From contig NC_009656.1 in assembly GCF_000017205.1 (NCBI RefSeq), forward strand, positions 6,254,501 through 6,318,500: a stretch of 64,000 bases of DNA. Direction: 5' to 3'. How positions within the stretch are numbered: position 1 is the first letter of the stretch; each line of letters begins with the position of its first letter. A model generated the notes under the pieces. That model was not told where the DNA came from. It searched no databases and saw only the letters and a program-made list of their open reading frames with translations. The translations under genes were made by a program, and so were the position numbers. Origin of the DNA: Pseudomonas paraeruginosa PA7. GTDB taxonomy: Bacteria; Pseudomonadota; Gammaproteobacteria; Pseudomonadales; Pseudomonadaceae. Of the stretch, positions 8,325 to 16,944 are shown one piece after another.

Positions 8325-8836
8325 TTCACAACCTTAATGTGCGGATTTTTCTCATATCGCCGATAATGCCGCTGTAACTCAGACTCTGCTATATCTGACC
8401 GCAACGATAATCTCTTCAGCCGTTCAAGCAGATCCAAGTATCTAGCGCTCATGTCTAGCGCAGCATCTACCGCTAACTGAGAACTTAACCTCCAAGCATC
8501 AACATCATCAGAAGGCTTTTTTCGAATCAGCTTTCGGGTATCACCAATGACCAAAGCAGCATCACGTAGAAGCTGGGAGAGTCCACCTTCATACAGCCCA
8601 TTCACATATTTTCGTAACGTTTTATGACTTAAAGGGGTAATTCCAAGAGACTCATCATCCCAAGCAGCTAGTTTTGAAACAGAGATGAAAGCTGATAACT
8701 CACTCTTAGAAGGGGAAGGAGATGTTCTAATTCTGTCAAACTCAGAGATTCTACAAGCAGCACTCCTAGCGGCAGCTTCAGATAGCACTTTGATGCTTGG
8801 TGCAATTTGGCCTTTACCAAGTCGAGGCATCGGCAC
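8321..8836 (-). CDS. Small accessory protein of the recombinase operon
   Basis: The protein has 171 residues and no recombinase catalytic motif. The middle contains a helix-turn-helix-like stretch (LSHKTLRKYVNGLYEGG, near residues 66-82), and the C-terminal half is a long charged helix (LDLLERLKRLSLRSDI) that could dimerise. It starts 23 bases inside the upstream 655-residue gene and overlaps the downstream one by four bases. In the Tn554 family a small protein, TnpC, assists two recombinases. By position and size this could be an analogous orientation or directionality factor, but no sequence relationship was shown. Confidence 0.65.
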   Translation of the reverse strand: MPMPRLGKGQIAPSIKVLSEAAARSAACRISEFDRIRTSPSPSKSELSAFISVSKLAAWDDESLGITPLSHKTLRKYVNGLYEGGLSQLLRDAALVIGDTRKLIRKKPSDDVDAWRLSSQLAVDAALDMSARYLDLLERLKRLSLRSDIAESELQRHYRRYEKNPHIKVVK

Positions 8837-10781
8837 CCTCCCTAACTGAAATTGCTACCGTATACCTCTTTCTTTTTCCAACATTAATCTGAATCGGGGT
8901 AGCGGTGTATACACCTTTTTCCGACAGTAACTCTAGGTAATCTCTTAACTCATCCTCATGCATGACGTTGATTTTTTCAGTGCCGAAATGCTTAACAAGG
9001 ATATTCCTGAGTTGCTGCACGCCATGAGATTGATCATCTGAGCAAACTGCAGAAGTAGCCAAAGCAGCTTCGGATGCACTGAGTTCTTTTCCTGTTAAGC
9101 TTTCTTTAATGTAGCGCCAGGTTTCCCCAACATCTTCATGCCCCATAAACCAAGAAAGCGCCGGCAAGGAATTCTCCAATCCTCCGAAGTGAAAAAATGT
9201 CACAGCAAAATAGCGGCGAAGTTGGTGTGGGAGCACCACCCATCGTTCTCCCGAGTTATCAACCAGTTTTAGGAACTCACTAAGTTCCTTTAGAAAAACA
9301 TAAGCATCAGCCACACTTAGTGGATAGGCACCTCTGACGTTAACTTTAAAAAACGCCTGCGACTTAAATAAAACATCACTTGAAGGCACTATGATTTGCC
9401 AAAGTTCTTTTAGCGCATTCAAAGATAATAAACACTCATAAACAAGGCGCGGAACCGGCTTTTCCATCGGTTCACGAATATTATCAAACCCAGTTTTCCT
9501 CAGTAAAACAGAAAGATAGAATCTACCGTCAACCTCATAGCTAGCGCTTCCATCCAGATCAACCAGCTCACTTCTGCGACAACTAGTCAGGACACCGATC
9601 AAGCAGAAGCAGACAGCCGTATGAAGCCTCAACAAGAAAATCGAGAATGGAAACTGAGTTCTAATTTTTGCCTCAGAGATAAGAGGATCCACCTGCATTC
9701 GTCTGTAAACATCAAAAGCAGAGACCAGTCCATCTGGTATCGGAACAGTTTCTTCTGATATGGATAACGCCGTAAATACTGAAACATTCGACTCATTCAT
9801 TATCGATCGTGAAAGAGGAATAATTTCATTGCAGTAATAGCTGAGCACCGGATACGTATCAATCATCCATTTGCCGCAACCGAACATAAGTCTTCTTCCC
9901 GTAGAAAGAGGCAAAGTTCTTGTTCTACCGTTTCCTCCGATGCGGAAAGGCCGCACAATATCCGATATTAAGTAAGGATTACCTATCTCTACATGCGATT
10001 GAATAGGCAGAGAGGATAGCAGCTCACAGAAATTAACCATCCAATTTGACAGAGCAGTTGTGGCTCTTGATACCCCGCTCTCGCTGGACTTACCTCCAGC
10101 CTCACAATCAAACCCATGCGTCAAGTATCTTCTGAACTCGGTAGATTGAGATAACCGCTTGTAGTCAACCCCCAAAGCAGCCGCAGCGAAGCGCAGATTT
10201 AGATTACCGTCACCATCCAGTGCTCCTAGTTTTCCCAGATGCTCGGAAAGTGGTATTGGCTCAATTCCATCCTTGGAATTTGATAGATAATCTTCCCAGC
10301 GTTGTATGAAAGCCGCTGTTCCACTAACACCTCCTACCTCTGCCGCTCCAAGAAACTCAACTACGTCATCCACCCCAAAAATAGAAAAACCCTCTTCAGA
10401 AAACTTGTCTCCATATCGAACAGCAAGAAACTCAGCTAGCCACAACAGATATAGATGAAAGTGAAGAATGCCTCTTAACGATCTAGCGACTTTAAGAGCT
10501 CCATCATAGGCGCACACCACTATCATTTTTGCCTGTTCCAAAGGAACCGCATAAACAGGGCTTGTGAAGCTTCCGCTTGGCAAAAGCCTGTCCCAATTTA
10601 GACGAACGCCACCTTTAAGGGTGCCGTCTACATTCCGAACAACCACCCCTGAGTCTACGATCCATGTAGAACTTTCCAACTCATTAAGAAGCCATGCAGG
10701 TCTGTATATATGATTTATTTTTCTAGTTGTTCGCTCAAAAAAGTCAATGACCCCGATCGGTAATTTGTGTCGACTCATCAC
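8814..10781 (-). CDS. Large tyrosine recombinase, second gene of the operon
   Basis: The 655-residue protein has a long N-terminal region (about 1-380) of unknown fold and a C-terminal catalytic domain. The latter has SCRRSEL (first Arg, near residue 400), LPHQLRRYF (HxxR, near 522), FMGH near 547 and a Tyr in TWRYIKE near 556. Catalysis is therefore plausible. Its size is close to TnpB of Tn554 (about 630 residues). The start codon overlaps the stop of the 698-residue gene (ATGA), and the end overlaps the 171-residue gene, so all are made from one transcript. The AT-rich composition contrasts with the flanking P. aeruginosa genes. Confidence 0.85.
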   Translation of the reverse strand: MMSRHKLPIGVIDFFERTTRKINHIYRPAWLLNELESSTWIVDSGVVVRNVDGTLKGGVRLNWDRLLPSGSFTSPVYAVPLEQAKMIVVCAYDGALKVARSLRGILHFHLYLLWLAEFLAVRYGDKFSEEGFSIFGVDDVVEFLGAAEVGGVSGTAAFIQRWEDYLSNSKDGIEPIPLSEHLGKLGALDGDGNLNLRFAAAALGVDYKRLSQSTEFRRYLTHGFDCEAGGKSSESGVSRATTALSNWMVNFCELLSSLPIQSHVEIGNPYLISDIVRPFRIGGNGRTRTLPLSTGRRLMFGCGKWMIDTYPVLSYYCNEIIPLSRSIMNESNVSVFTALSISEETVPIPDGLVSAFDVYRRMQVDPLISEAKIRTQFPFSIFLLRLHTAVCFCLIGVLTSCRRSELVDLDGSASYEVDGRFYLSVLLRKTGFDNIREPMEKPVPRLVYECLLSLNALKELWQIIVPSSDVLFKSQAFFKVNVRGAYPLSVADAYVFLKELSEFLKLVDNSGERWVVLPHQLRRYFAVTFFHFGGLENSLPALSWFMGHEDVGETWRYIKESLTGKELSASEAALATSAVCSDDQSHGVQQLRNILVKHFGTEKINVMHEDELRDYLELLSEKGVYTATPIQINVGKRKRYTVAISVREGADASTW

Positions 10782-12874
10782 CCCACCTCTGGTAGGACAA
10801 CCATAGCCGACATCGCTTCTTTCTTCAAAAGCGCCTTCTTAACAAGATTACTTAAATCGCTCATTGACAACGGAAGAGGTGCCATAACTGCGTCAATGAA
10901 GTCCATCCAAAATTTTGGCGTGACTCCAGTAAGACTGTCTGGCCTATTTAGGAAGGTTGGGGTTGCTTTGTCGAGAGCATCCCGATAAAGCATTGCAACC
11001 GCAAGCGCTTCAGGATCATTAGATATGACGAGCCTGGACAAGGTGGCAATATCAATGGTTATCTTTTCGGATGTTTCCCTTCTTTGCGCTTCCAACTCAC
11101 TTTCAAACAAATAATTATCGATGGACTTAAGAAACTCATGTAATTGCTCCACTGTTCTAAAGTCCGATATCTTCAGCATTTCGCTTTCTTCATTCATCGC
11201 TGAAGTAATTAGTAGATTCTGATGCCTACGGATCTGCCGCTCAAAAATTGCACGCTGCAGCGCAAGCGGAATATAATTATTAATAGTGGTTCTAATGTGC
11301 TTGTGGCCAAATGCTTTAGCTGTAGCAACCAAGTCGCCATCCGTATTAAGATATGTTGCCACACCCACATTGACACGAATTGCCTTAAAGTTGATCTTAT
11401 CTCTCCACGGCATGAGTACCGGGTGTCTATCTACAAATGAACACGCCCTTGTACTAAACTCTTCCTTACCTGTCGAACGCCAAATTGGATTCATATAAAG
11501 CGCTCCTACCAACGCCTTCTCAGAAAAGGACTTCAAGTCATAGTTCAAAGAGCTTATTCCCACCCAAAGGTTTGAGGCCTCCTCGTTTCGCCCCTGCTTT
11601 CTCAACTCTTCCCGGATAGGGGCAGTCCACTCCATTACTTTCGAAATAACGTCTCTCGCCAAGTCACTCAATACTTCTGATTTCTGCTCCCTAGCTCTCG
11701 GCTTTTTAACCGTAAGGCGCAAATTATTTCCATCAGCAGACGACAGGAGGATTGCGAATCCATCCGCATCTTCAATTTTAGCTCTGTACAATGAAGTCGA
11801 ATTGAACCTTGGGTGCTCTATCATTATCAAGAGCATGCAAACTGCCGCAGCCTCGCTATTCATTAATCCTAAATACGGGATGAGCTTATTCTTTCCGTAT
11901 CTAGCAACATATTGCCAATGAGAATTTCCGCTGTTCGATACCGGCCTTCTGTCACTCGACTTGAATTTTCGATGAGGCTTAGGGATCCCCCCCATCTCAT
12001 GATGAACAACAGAAAGTAGGTTTCCAAGCAAGTTAGGATGTCCACCGTCTGCCTCAAAGTAATGGCGCCTAGTGGAAAAATCAAAATACCTCATAAGCCA
12101 AGGGTTCTCTTTCATATCCGTCAGATAACCACAGCCGGTATTCTTTATCAGCGCATCTCCCTCTGCCTGTTTCGATTTTAGTAGATTAAAGTCTTCTAGC
12201 GCGCACGACTTAATTGTATCCAGCACACGATTTATTCTAGCAGTGTACTCGGTCAGGTACTTTTCATCAGAAGCAGTTAGAGATATTGACTCAAAAAGAT
12301 CGTCATTGTATGAGTTCTTATCCGGTCTAAATGATTTTGGTACCGAAACAACCGCGGCACCATCAACCACTGATTGCCTTTCAGTTATTATTTCTGATTT
12401 TCCTGGAGCTCGAACGTATGCACCTATAGTGATCTTTGGGATAACTTCTGCAACTACTAGAACCTCAATTAGCCTTACGAAAGACATCCACTTATTTGAG
12501 GTCGTTATGAGGGCCAACCCTTTTTCTGTCTCATCGGTATAAAAGCTTCTCCGAAGCTCAGATAGTTGAAGTTTGAAGTTATTCGCATCTGTGTCCTTAG
12601 GTTTTTTCCAGCCTCTCTTTCTATGCATCATTGCCCAATACTGGAGAATACGCCGTATAGCGTATGTAGGGGCCGCACTTGTGTAGCGTCTAGAGAAGCG
12701 CGAAATGCCTTTCAAAAAGTCTTCTGCATCCTCACCCAACCAATCAGTCAGGAAGTCAAAGCTGACGACCGTACATCCTGACTGGCGGCCATCGTTCCTG
12801 ACCTTCAGTTCTAGCCCAGACTTCTTTTTCCCTGATGAAGCTTTTCCCTTGGTGGAGCGTGCGTGCCTAGCCAT
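10778..12874 (-). CDS. Large divergent tyrosine recombinase, first gene of the operon
   Basis: The 698-residue protein is the first gene of the operon, starting about 86 bases from the comM junction. The catalytic region is divergent. A possible first Arg lies in EHPRFNS near residue 350, the HxxR motif appears as KAIR (NFKAIRVNV, His replaced by Lys, near 500), then AFGHKHIRTT and Tyr in INNYIP near 534. About 160 residues follow the Tyr, an unusually long tail. The N-terminus is very basic (RHARSTKGK) and may contact DNA. The His-to-Lys change is tolerated in some tyrosine recombinases. It may be catalytic, or a structural partner of the other two. Confidence 0.8.
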   Translation of the reverse strand: MARHARSTKGKASSGKKKSGLELKVRNDGRQSGCTVVSFDFLTDWLGEDAEDFLKGISRFSRRYTSAAPTYAIRRILQYWAMMHRKRGWKKPKDTDANNFKLQLSELRRSFYTDETEKGLALITTSNKWMSFVRLIEVLVVAEVIPKITIGAYVRAPGKSEIITERQSVVDGAAVVSVPKSFRPDKNSYNDDLFESISLTASDEKYLTEYTARINRVLDTIKSCALEDFNLLKSKQAEGDALIKNTGCGYLTDMKENPWLMRYFDFSTRRHYFEADGGHPNLLGNLLSVVHHEMGGIPKPHRKFKSSDRRPVSNSGNSHWQYVARYGKNKLIPYLGLMNSEAAAVCMLLIMIEHPRFNSTSLYRAKIEDADGFAILLSSADGNNLRLTVKKPRAREQKSEVLSDLARDVISKVMEWTAPIREELRKQGRNEEASNLWVGISSLNYDLKSFSEKALVGALYMNPIWRSTGKEEFSTRACSFVDRHPVLMPWRDKINFKAIRVNVGVATYLNTDGDLVATAKAFGHKHIRTTINNYIPLALQRAIFERQIRRHQNLLITSAMNEESEMLKISDFRTVEQLHEFLKSIDNYLFESELEAQRRETSEKITIDIATLSRLVISNDPEALAVAMLYRDALDKATPTFLNRPDSLTGVTPKFWMDFIDAVMAPLPLSMSDLSNLVKKALLKKEAMSAMVVLPEVG

Positions 12875-12959
12875 TTTTGCTCTCTAGCAGCTGAGTTTCG
12901 GGCGCATGCTCCACGACGGTTCTATTTCCCTCAACAGGGCTTGCTAACAAAAGCTCCAG
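12875..12959. other. Island-comM junction and probable recombinase operon promoter
   Basis: This 85-base stretch separates the start of the recombinase operon from the surviving comM codons. On the minus strand it contains a TTGTTA hexamer followed 17 bases later by AAATAG, a weak promoter candidate for the operon, and a poor ribosome site (GAGAG) just before the ATG. In the comM frame there is a TAA at 12945-12947, so comM sequence cannot extend left of it. The attachment core probably lies close to the conserved comM codons beginning at 12960. No terminal inverted repeat was obvious. Confidence 0.5.
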
Positions 12960-13424
12960 ATGAACCCCTGTCCCTGCGGCTACCTCGGCGATCCCAGCGG
13001 CCGCTGCCGCTGCACCCCGGAGCAGGTCCAGCGCTATCGCGGCAAGCTCTCCGGACCGCTGCTCGAGCGCATCGACCTGCACGTCAGCGTGCTCCGCGAA
13101 AGCACCAGCCTGCAGCCGGGCCGCGGCGAAACCACCACCCGCGAGGTCAGCGAGCGGGTCGGCGCCGCACGGCAACGGCAACTGGCCCGCCAGGGCTGTG
13201 CCAACGCCCACCTCGACCTGCTGGGCATGCACCGCAACTGTGCGCTCGCCGAAGCGGACCGTCGCTGGCTGGAGGCTGCCGGAGAGCGCCTGGAACTTTC
13301 CTTGCGCGCCTTGCATCGCATACTCAAGGTAGCCCGGACGCTGGCCGATCTGGACGAAAGGCAGCACATCGAGCGCCAGCACCTCGCGGAAGCCCTGCAA
13401 TACCGGCCGTCAGCGTCAGGTTGA
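12960..13424 (+). pseudogene. comM: comM 3' fragment (Mg-chelatase-like ComM helicase)
   Basis: The 154 codons start MNPCPCGYLGDPSGRC, the conserved Cys-rich region of ComM/YifB-type AAA+ proteins that normally lies past the middle of an approximately 500-residue protein. They continue through LSGPLLERIDLHV to the native C-terminal helical domain. The ATP-binding Walker motifs are missing because the island separates them. ComM promotes branch migration during integration of transforming DNA, so the split should reduce natural transformation. The fragment could be translated from its own Met codon but would be inactive. comM is also the insertion site of the AbaR islands of Acinetobacter, although those use a different (Tni) transposition system. 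Confidence 0.9.
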
Positions 13425-13549
13425 GGCCCTGGCAATTCATCAAAACTATCGATCCTGTCCGCTCGAATCAGATTAGCTATCAGAATGTGTTAGGCTGTTT
13501 CGTCTTCCGCCTTCGGCGGGCAATCCGATCACAAGGAGAGCTAGCGTAT

Positions 13550-15535
13550 ATGGAGACACCCACCGCACCCCGGAGCACCCTGAACCCTCCGGTTTTCTTT
13601 ACCTCCGCCGCCCTGATCCTGGCCCTGGTGCTGTTCACCGTCCTGCTCCAGGAAGAAGCGCAATCGCTGTTCAACCACGTCCAGCAGTGGATCATCACCA
13701 ACGCCAGCTGGTTCTACGTCCTCGCCGTGGCGCTGATCCTGATCAGCGTGGTGTTCCTCGCCGTGAGTCGCTACGGCGACATCAAGCTCGGCCCCGATCA
13801 CAGCCGGCCCGACTACCGCAACACCACCTGGTTCGCCATGCTGTTTTCCGCCGGCATGGGCATCGGCCTGATGTTCTTCGGCGTCGCCGAGCCGGTGATG
13901 CACTTCACCACGCCGCCGGTGGGCGAGCCGAACACCGTGCAGGCGGCGAAGGAAGCGATGAAGCTGACCTTCTTCCACTGGGGCCTGCATGCCTGGGCGA
14001 TCTACGCCATCGTCGCGCTGATCCTGGCCTTCTTCAGCTACCGCCACGGCCTGCCGCTGACCCTGCGCTCGGCGCTCTACCCGTTGATCGGCGAACGTAT
14101 CTACGGCCCCATCGGCCATGCGGTGGATATCTTCGCGATCATCGGCACCGTGTTCGGCGTCGCCACCTCCCTCGGCTACGGCGTGCTGCAGATCAACAGC
14201 GGTTTCCACCACCTGTTCGGCTGGCCGGTGAACCAGACCGTGCAGATCGCGCTGATCGCCGCCACCTGCGGCCTCGCCACCCTCTCGGTGGCCAGCGGCC
14301 TGGACCGCGGCATCCGTATCCTTTCCGAGCTGAACCTGAGCCTGGCGGTGGTATTGCTGCTGTTCGTGCTGGTCCTCGGGCCCACCGTGTTCCTCCTGCA
14401 GACCTACGTGCAGAACACCGGCGCCTACCTGTCGGACATCGTCAACAAGACCTTCAACCTGTACGCCTACGAGCCCACCGACTGGATCGGCGGCTGGACC
14501 CTGCTGTACTGGGGCTGGTGGCTGTCCTGGTCGCCCTTCGTCGGCCTGTTCATCGCGCGCATCTCGCGCGGCCGGACGATCCGCGAGTTCGTCTGCGGCG
14601 TGCTGTTCGTTCCCGCCGGCTTCACCCTGCTGTGGATGACCGTGTTCGGCGACACCGCGATCCACATGATCCTCCAGGATGGCTTCACCCAGCTCGCCGA
14701 GGTGGTCAACCAGGACAGTTCGCTGGCGCTGTTCGCCTTCCTCGAGCATTTCCCGCTGGGCAGCGTCATCTCGATGATCGCGGTGCTGATGGTGGTGGTG
14801 TTCTTCGTCACCTCGGCCGACTCCGGCGCCCTGGTGGTGGACATGCTGGCCTCCAGCGGCAAGGACCACTCGCCGCTCTGGCAGCGGATATTCTGGTCGG
14901 TGCTGATGGGCGTGGTGGCCATCGCCCTGCTGCTCGCCGACGGCCTCAAGGCCCTGCAGACCGCCACCATCGCCAGCGCCCTGCCGTTCTCCATCGTGCT
15001 CCTGGCGTCGATCTGGGGGCTGTTCAAGGCCCTGCACCTGGACGCCACCAAGCGCGGCATCCGCTACCAGGCGCTGACCTTCTCCCGTCCCACCACGCGC
15101 GGCGCCGCGGGCGAGACGGACGGTTGGCAGCGGCGCCTGCGCAACATCGCCATGTTCCCGCGGCGCAGCCACGTCAACCGCTTCATTTCCGAAGTGGCGC
15201 GACCGGCCTGCGAAGACGTCGCCAGCGAACTGCGCAAGCAGGGCTACGAAGTCCAGGTGCAGGATGGCGAGGACGGCCGGGTGCGCCTGGAAGTCAGCCA
15301 CGGTGGCGAGGTCGACTTCATCTACGAGGTCCGTCCGCGCGCCTTCACCACGCCGAGCTTCGTGATGCGCGATACCGAGGACAGCAGCGAGGCGCGCAAG
15401 TACTTCCGCGCCGAGGTCCACCTGCAGGAGGGCGGCCAGGACTACGACATCATGGGCTGGAGCCGCGACGGCGTGATCGGCGACATCCTCGACCAGTACG
15501 AGCGGCACATGCACTTCCTGCACGTGGTGCGCTGA
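13550..15535 (+). CDS. betT: Choline transporter, BCCT family (BetT-like)
   Basis: A 661-residue secondary transporter with twelve membrane segments in residues 15-510. It has the BCCT signatures GMGIGLMFFGVAEP in TM3 and the Trp-rich WTLLYWGWWLSWSPFVG box of TM8, followed by a cytoplasmic C-terminal domain of about 150 residues, as in the osmosensing E. coli BetT. Uptake of choline into the cytoplasm feeds glycine-betaine synthesis. The start is set by AAGGAG at 13532, 12 bases before the ATG. It corresponds to PAO1 PA5291. P. aeruginosa has several BetT paralogues, so the exact number suffix is left open. The neighbouring phosphorylcholine phosphatase supplies choline, a fitting partner. 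Confidence 0.9.
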   Translation: METPTAPRSTLNPPVFFTSAALILALVLFTVLLQEEAQSLFNHVQQWIITNASWFYVLAVALILISVVFLAVSRYGDIKLGPDHSRPDYRNTTWFAMLFSAGMGIGLMFFGVAEPVMHFTTPPVGEPNTVQAAKEAMKLTFFHWGLHAWAIYAIVALILAFFSYRHGLPLTLRSALYPLIGERIYGPIGHAVDIFAIIGTVFGVATSLGYGVLQINSGFHHLFGWPVNQTVQIALIAATCGLATLSVASGLDRGIRILSELNLSLAVVLLLFVLVLGPTVFLLQTYVQNTGAYLSDIVNKTFNLYAYEPTDWIGGWTLLYWGWWLSWSPFVGLFIARISRGRTIREFVCGVLFVPAGFTLLWMTVFGDTAIHMILQDGFTQLAEVVNQDSSLALFAFLEHFPLGSVISMIAVLMVVVFFVTSADSGALVVDMLASSGKDHSPLWQRIFWSVLMGVVAIALLLADGLKALQTATIASALPFSIVLLASIWGLFKALHLDATKRGIRYQALTFSRPTTRGAAGETDGWQRRLRNIAMFPRRSHVNRFISEVARPACEDVASELRKQGYEVQVQDGEDGRVRLEVSHGGEVDFIYEVRPRAFTTPSFVMRDTEDSSEARKYFRAEVHLQEGGQDYDIMGWSRDGVIGDILDQYERHMHFLHVVR

Positions 15536-15543
15536 ATGGGGGA

Positions 15544-15564
15544 GGCCGGCGGCGCTCGCCGGCC
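15544..15564. terminator. GC-rich hairpin between convergent betT and pchP
   Basis: A perfect 8-base stem (GGCCGGCG / CGCCGGCC) with a 5-base loop lies between the stops of the two convergent genes. There is no T-run on either side, so it is at best a weak or Rho-assisted terminator. Confidence 0.4.
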
Positions 15565-15578
15565 GCCGCTCTACAGGT

Positions 15579-16628
15579 CTACTGGATCTGTTCCGGGGCG
15601 ACGACCACCCAGTTCTTGTCCGCCGTCACCGGCAGGCCGGCCCTGGCCTGGGCGGCGGAATGCTCTCTGATCATGCCGTCTAGCTGGTCCATGTACCTGG
15701 CCTTGCGGTTGATCCACAGGTGCACGCCGTTTTCCGCGGTACCGTTGAACAGCATGTAGCCGTCGCTGTCCGGTGTATCCCCGGCAACCAGGATCGGCCG
15801 CTTCCAGCGGTCGATGTAGGTGAGGATGGCCGCCTGCTTGCCGGCCATCCAGGTCGCCGGGGTCCACAGGTAAGGGGTGACCTCGAGGTCGAGGTTGGCC
15901 TTCGGATCGTACTTGCCTTCGGCGATCTGCTTGCGCGCGGTGGTCAGTTCGCCGGTCTTGCGGTTCTTCAGTAGGGTGGTGACGCCGATGACGTTTTCCG
16001 GCTTGAGGTTGTAGCCGTACTTCGGGTCGGCCGCGACCATCCGCACCAGTTCCTCGTGGGCGGCGCTGATCACATAGACCTCGATGCCGTTCTCCATCAG
16101 CTTGTTGTACAGCTCGCGCTGGCCACTGAACACGCGTGGCGGCTGGACATCGAGCCGCGCCAGCTTGTCGCCGTCGTAGTAGGTGGCCGGGATCGGCTTG
16201 CCATGGGCCATCAGTTCGTCGACGTAGCCTTTCAGCTCGCGCAGGGTGAAACCGGAGAACACCTGGGCGACCCAGGGATAGCAGACCATGTCGTCGATCT
16301 CGCAGAGCCGGTAGTAGTAGCTGAACAGGCTCTCCTTGTGCCCGGCCCGGTCCTTGAACGGGATCAGCTTCAGCGACGGGTCGAGCCTGTCGCGGGTCAG
16401 CACGCCCTTCATCTCCAGGTAGGGCAGCAGCGACTCCTCCAGGTCGTAGCGGTAGCTGGTGTTGTCCATGTCGAACACGGCGTAGGCGCCCTTGTTCGCG
16501 TTGGCCTCGATCAGTGCGTTCAGTTGCCTGGCGGCGGGCGCCGGCCAGTGCTCCAGTTCGGTGGCGCAAGCCTGGCTGGCGACACCGACGAGCGCCAGCG
16601 CGGCGAGTATTCCCTTGGCGAAGGTCAT
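15579..16628 (-). CDS. pchP: Phosphorylcholine phosphatase PchP
   Basis: The 349-residue periplasmic enzyme releases choline from phosphorylcholine, the product of haemolytic phospholipase C. It has a Sec signal peptide (about residues 1-22, ending SQACA) and the HAD-family motifs: motif I FDMDNT near residue 53, motif II VISAA, and motif IV GDTPDSD near 285. This matches the known PchP acid-phosphatase layout. PchP expression is known to respond to choline metabolites through GbdR; I did not locate that site. It is convergent with betT, and the two together handle host-derived choline. Corresponds to PA5292. Confidence 0.93.
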   Translation of the reverse strand: MTFAKGILAALALVGVASQACATELEHWPAPAARQLNALIEANANKGAYAVFDMDNTSYRYDLEESLLPYLEMKGVLTRDRLDPSLKLIPFKDRAGHKESLFSYYYRLCEIDDMVCYPWVAQVFSGFTLRELKGYVDELMAHGKPIPATYYDGDKLARLDVQPPRVFSGQRELYNKLMENGIEVYVISAAHEELVRMVAADPKYGYNLKPENVIGVTTLLKNRKTGELTTARKQIAEGKYDPKANLDLEVTPYLWTPATWMAGKQAAILTYIDRWKRPILVAGDTPDSDGYMLFNGTAENGVHLWINRKARYMDQLDGMIREHSAAQARAGLPVTADKNWVVVAPEQIQ

Positions 16629-16932
16629 GGCGGGTCCCTATGGGCGATGAAAGGATAGGCTCCGCCGCCCGCACTCCCGGCGGACGGCGAGCAACGACCC
16701 TAGCGCAGGCGGGCGGATCGTGCAGCGACGGCGGCGACTCGGGGCGTCGTGTTCGCGCCAAGCAATGTTCCGGGACGACATTCCGGAGACAGACGCTCCC
16801 GACAGACATCAACAGCTTTTAAGTAAGAAAAATCCCACATGAATTAGGAAATATCTCAGAGCGACATAGGAACAGCCTGATTGAGGCGAAAAAGCGCGCT
16901 CTTTAGATTCCCTTACCGAATCTCGAGTCATA
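16629..16932. promoter_or_regulatory. Intergenic region between pchP and the adhesin gene
   Basis: These 304 bases separate two divergent genes and must hold both promoters. The half near pchP is GC-rich, whereas 16818-16932 is distinctly AT-richer, in line with the adhesin gene being a separately acquired segment. No ORF, RNA gene or strong hairpin was seen. I could not assign a GbdR site by eye. Confidence 0.5.
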
Positions 16933-16944
16933 GTGAATAGCTCC

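Larger units (their letters stand above)
1..12959. mobile_element. Right end of a genomic island inserted in comM
   Basis: All genes left of 12960 are foreign to the conserved comM-betT neighbourhood, and comM itself is present only as its 3' third, starting abruptly at 12960. The segment carries a four-gene recombinase operon next to the junction, a dynamin-like GTPase pair, and decayed fragments resembling integrative-element cargo. The recombinase operon is visibly AT-richer than both the core and the left part of the island, so the island looks composite. The left boundary and the 5' part of comM are outside the window. The exact right crossover point cannot be fixed without an uninterrupted comM sequence; it lies between about 12875 and 12965. 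Confidence 0.85.

Noticed and set aside
12875-13000. tRNA gene as island attachment site
   Set aside because: No cloverleaf or tRNA-like 3' end was visible; the target is the comM coding sequence.
12863-13549. Apparent N-terminal extension of betT overlapping comM
   Set aside because: The sequence is an Arg/Pro/His-rich frame of comM, and the betT start at 13550 has a strong ribosome site.
13541-15523. 660-codon open frame antisense to betT
   Set aside because: It is a GC-rich shadow with His/Gln/Asp/Glu-rich low-complexity sequence; betT has a clear family match, membrane topology and ribosome site.
15571-16812. 413-codon minus-strand frame overlapping pchP
   Set aside because: Arg/Pro/Gly-rich out-of-frame shadow of pchP, which has a signal peptide and HAD motifs.
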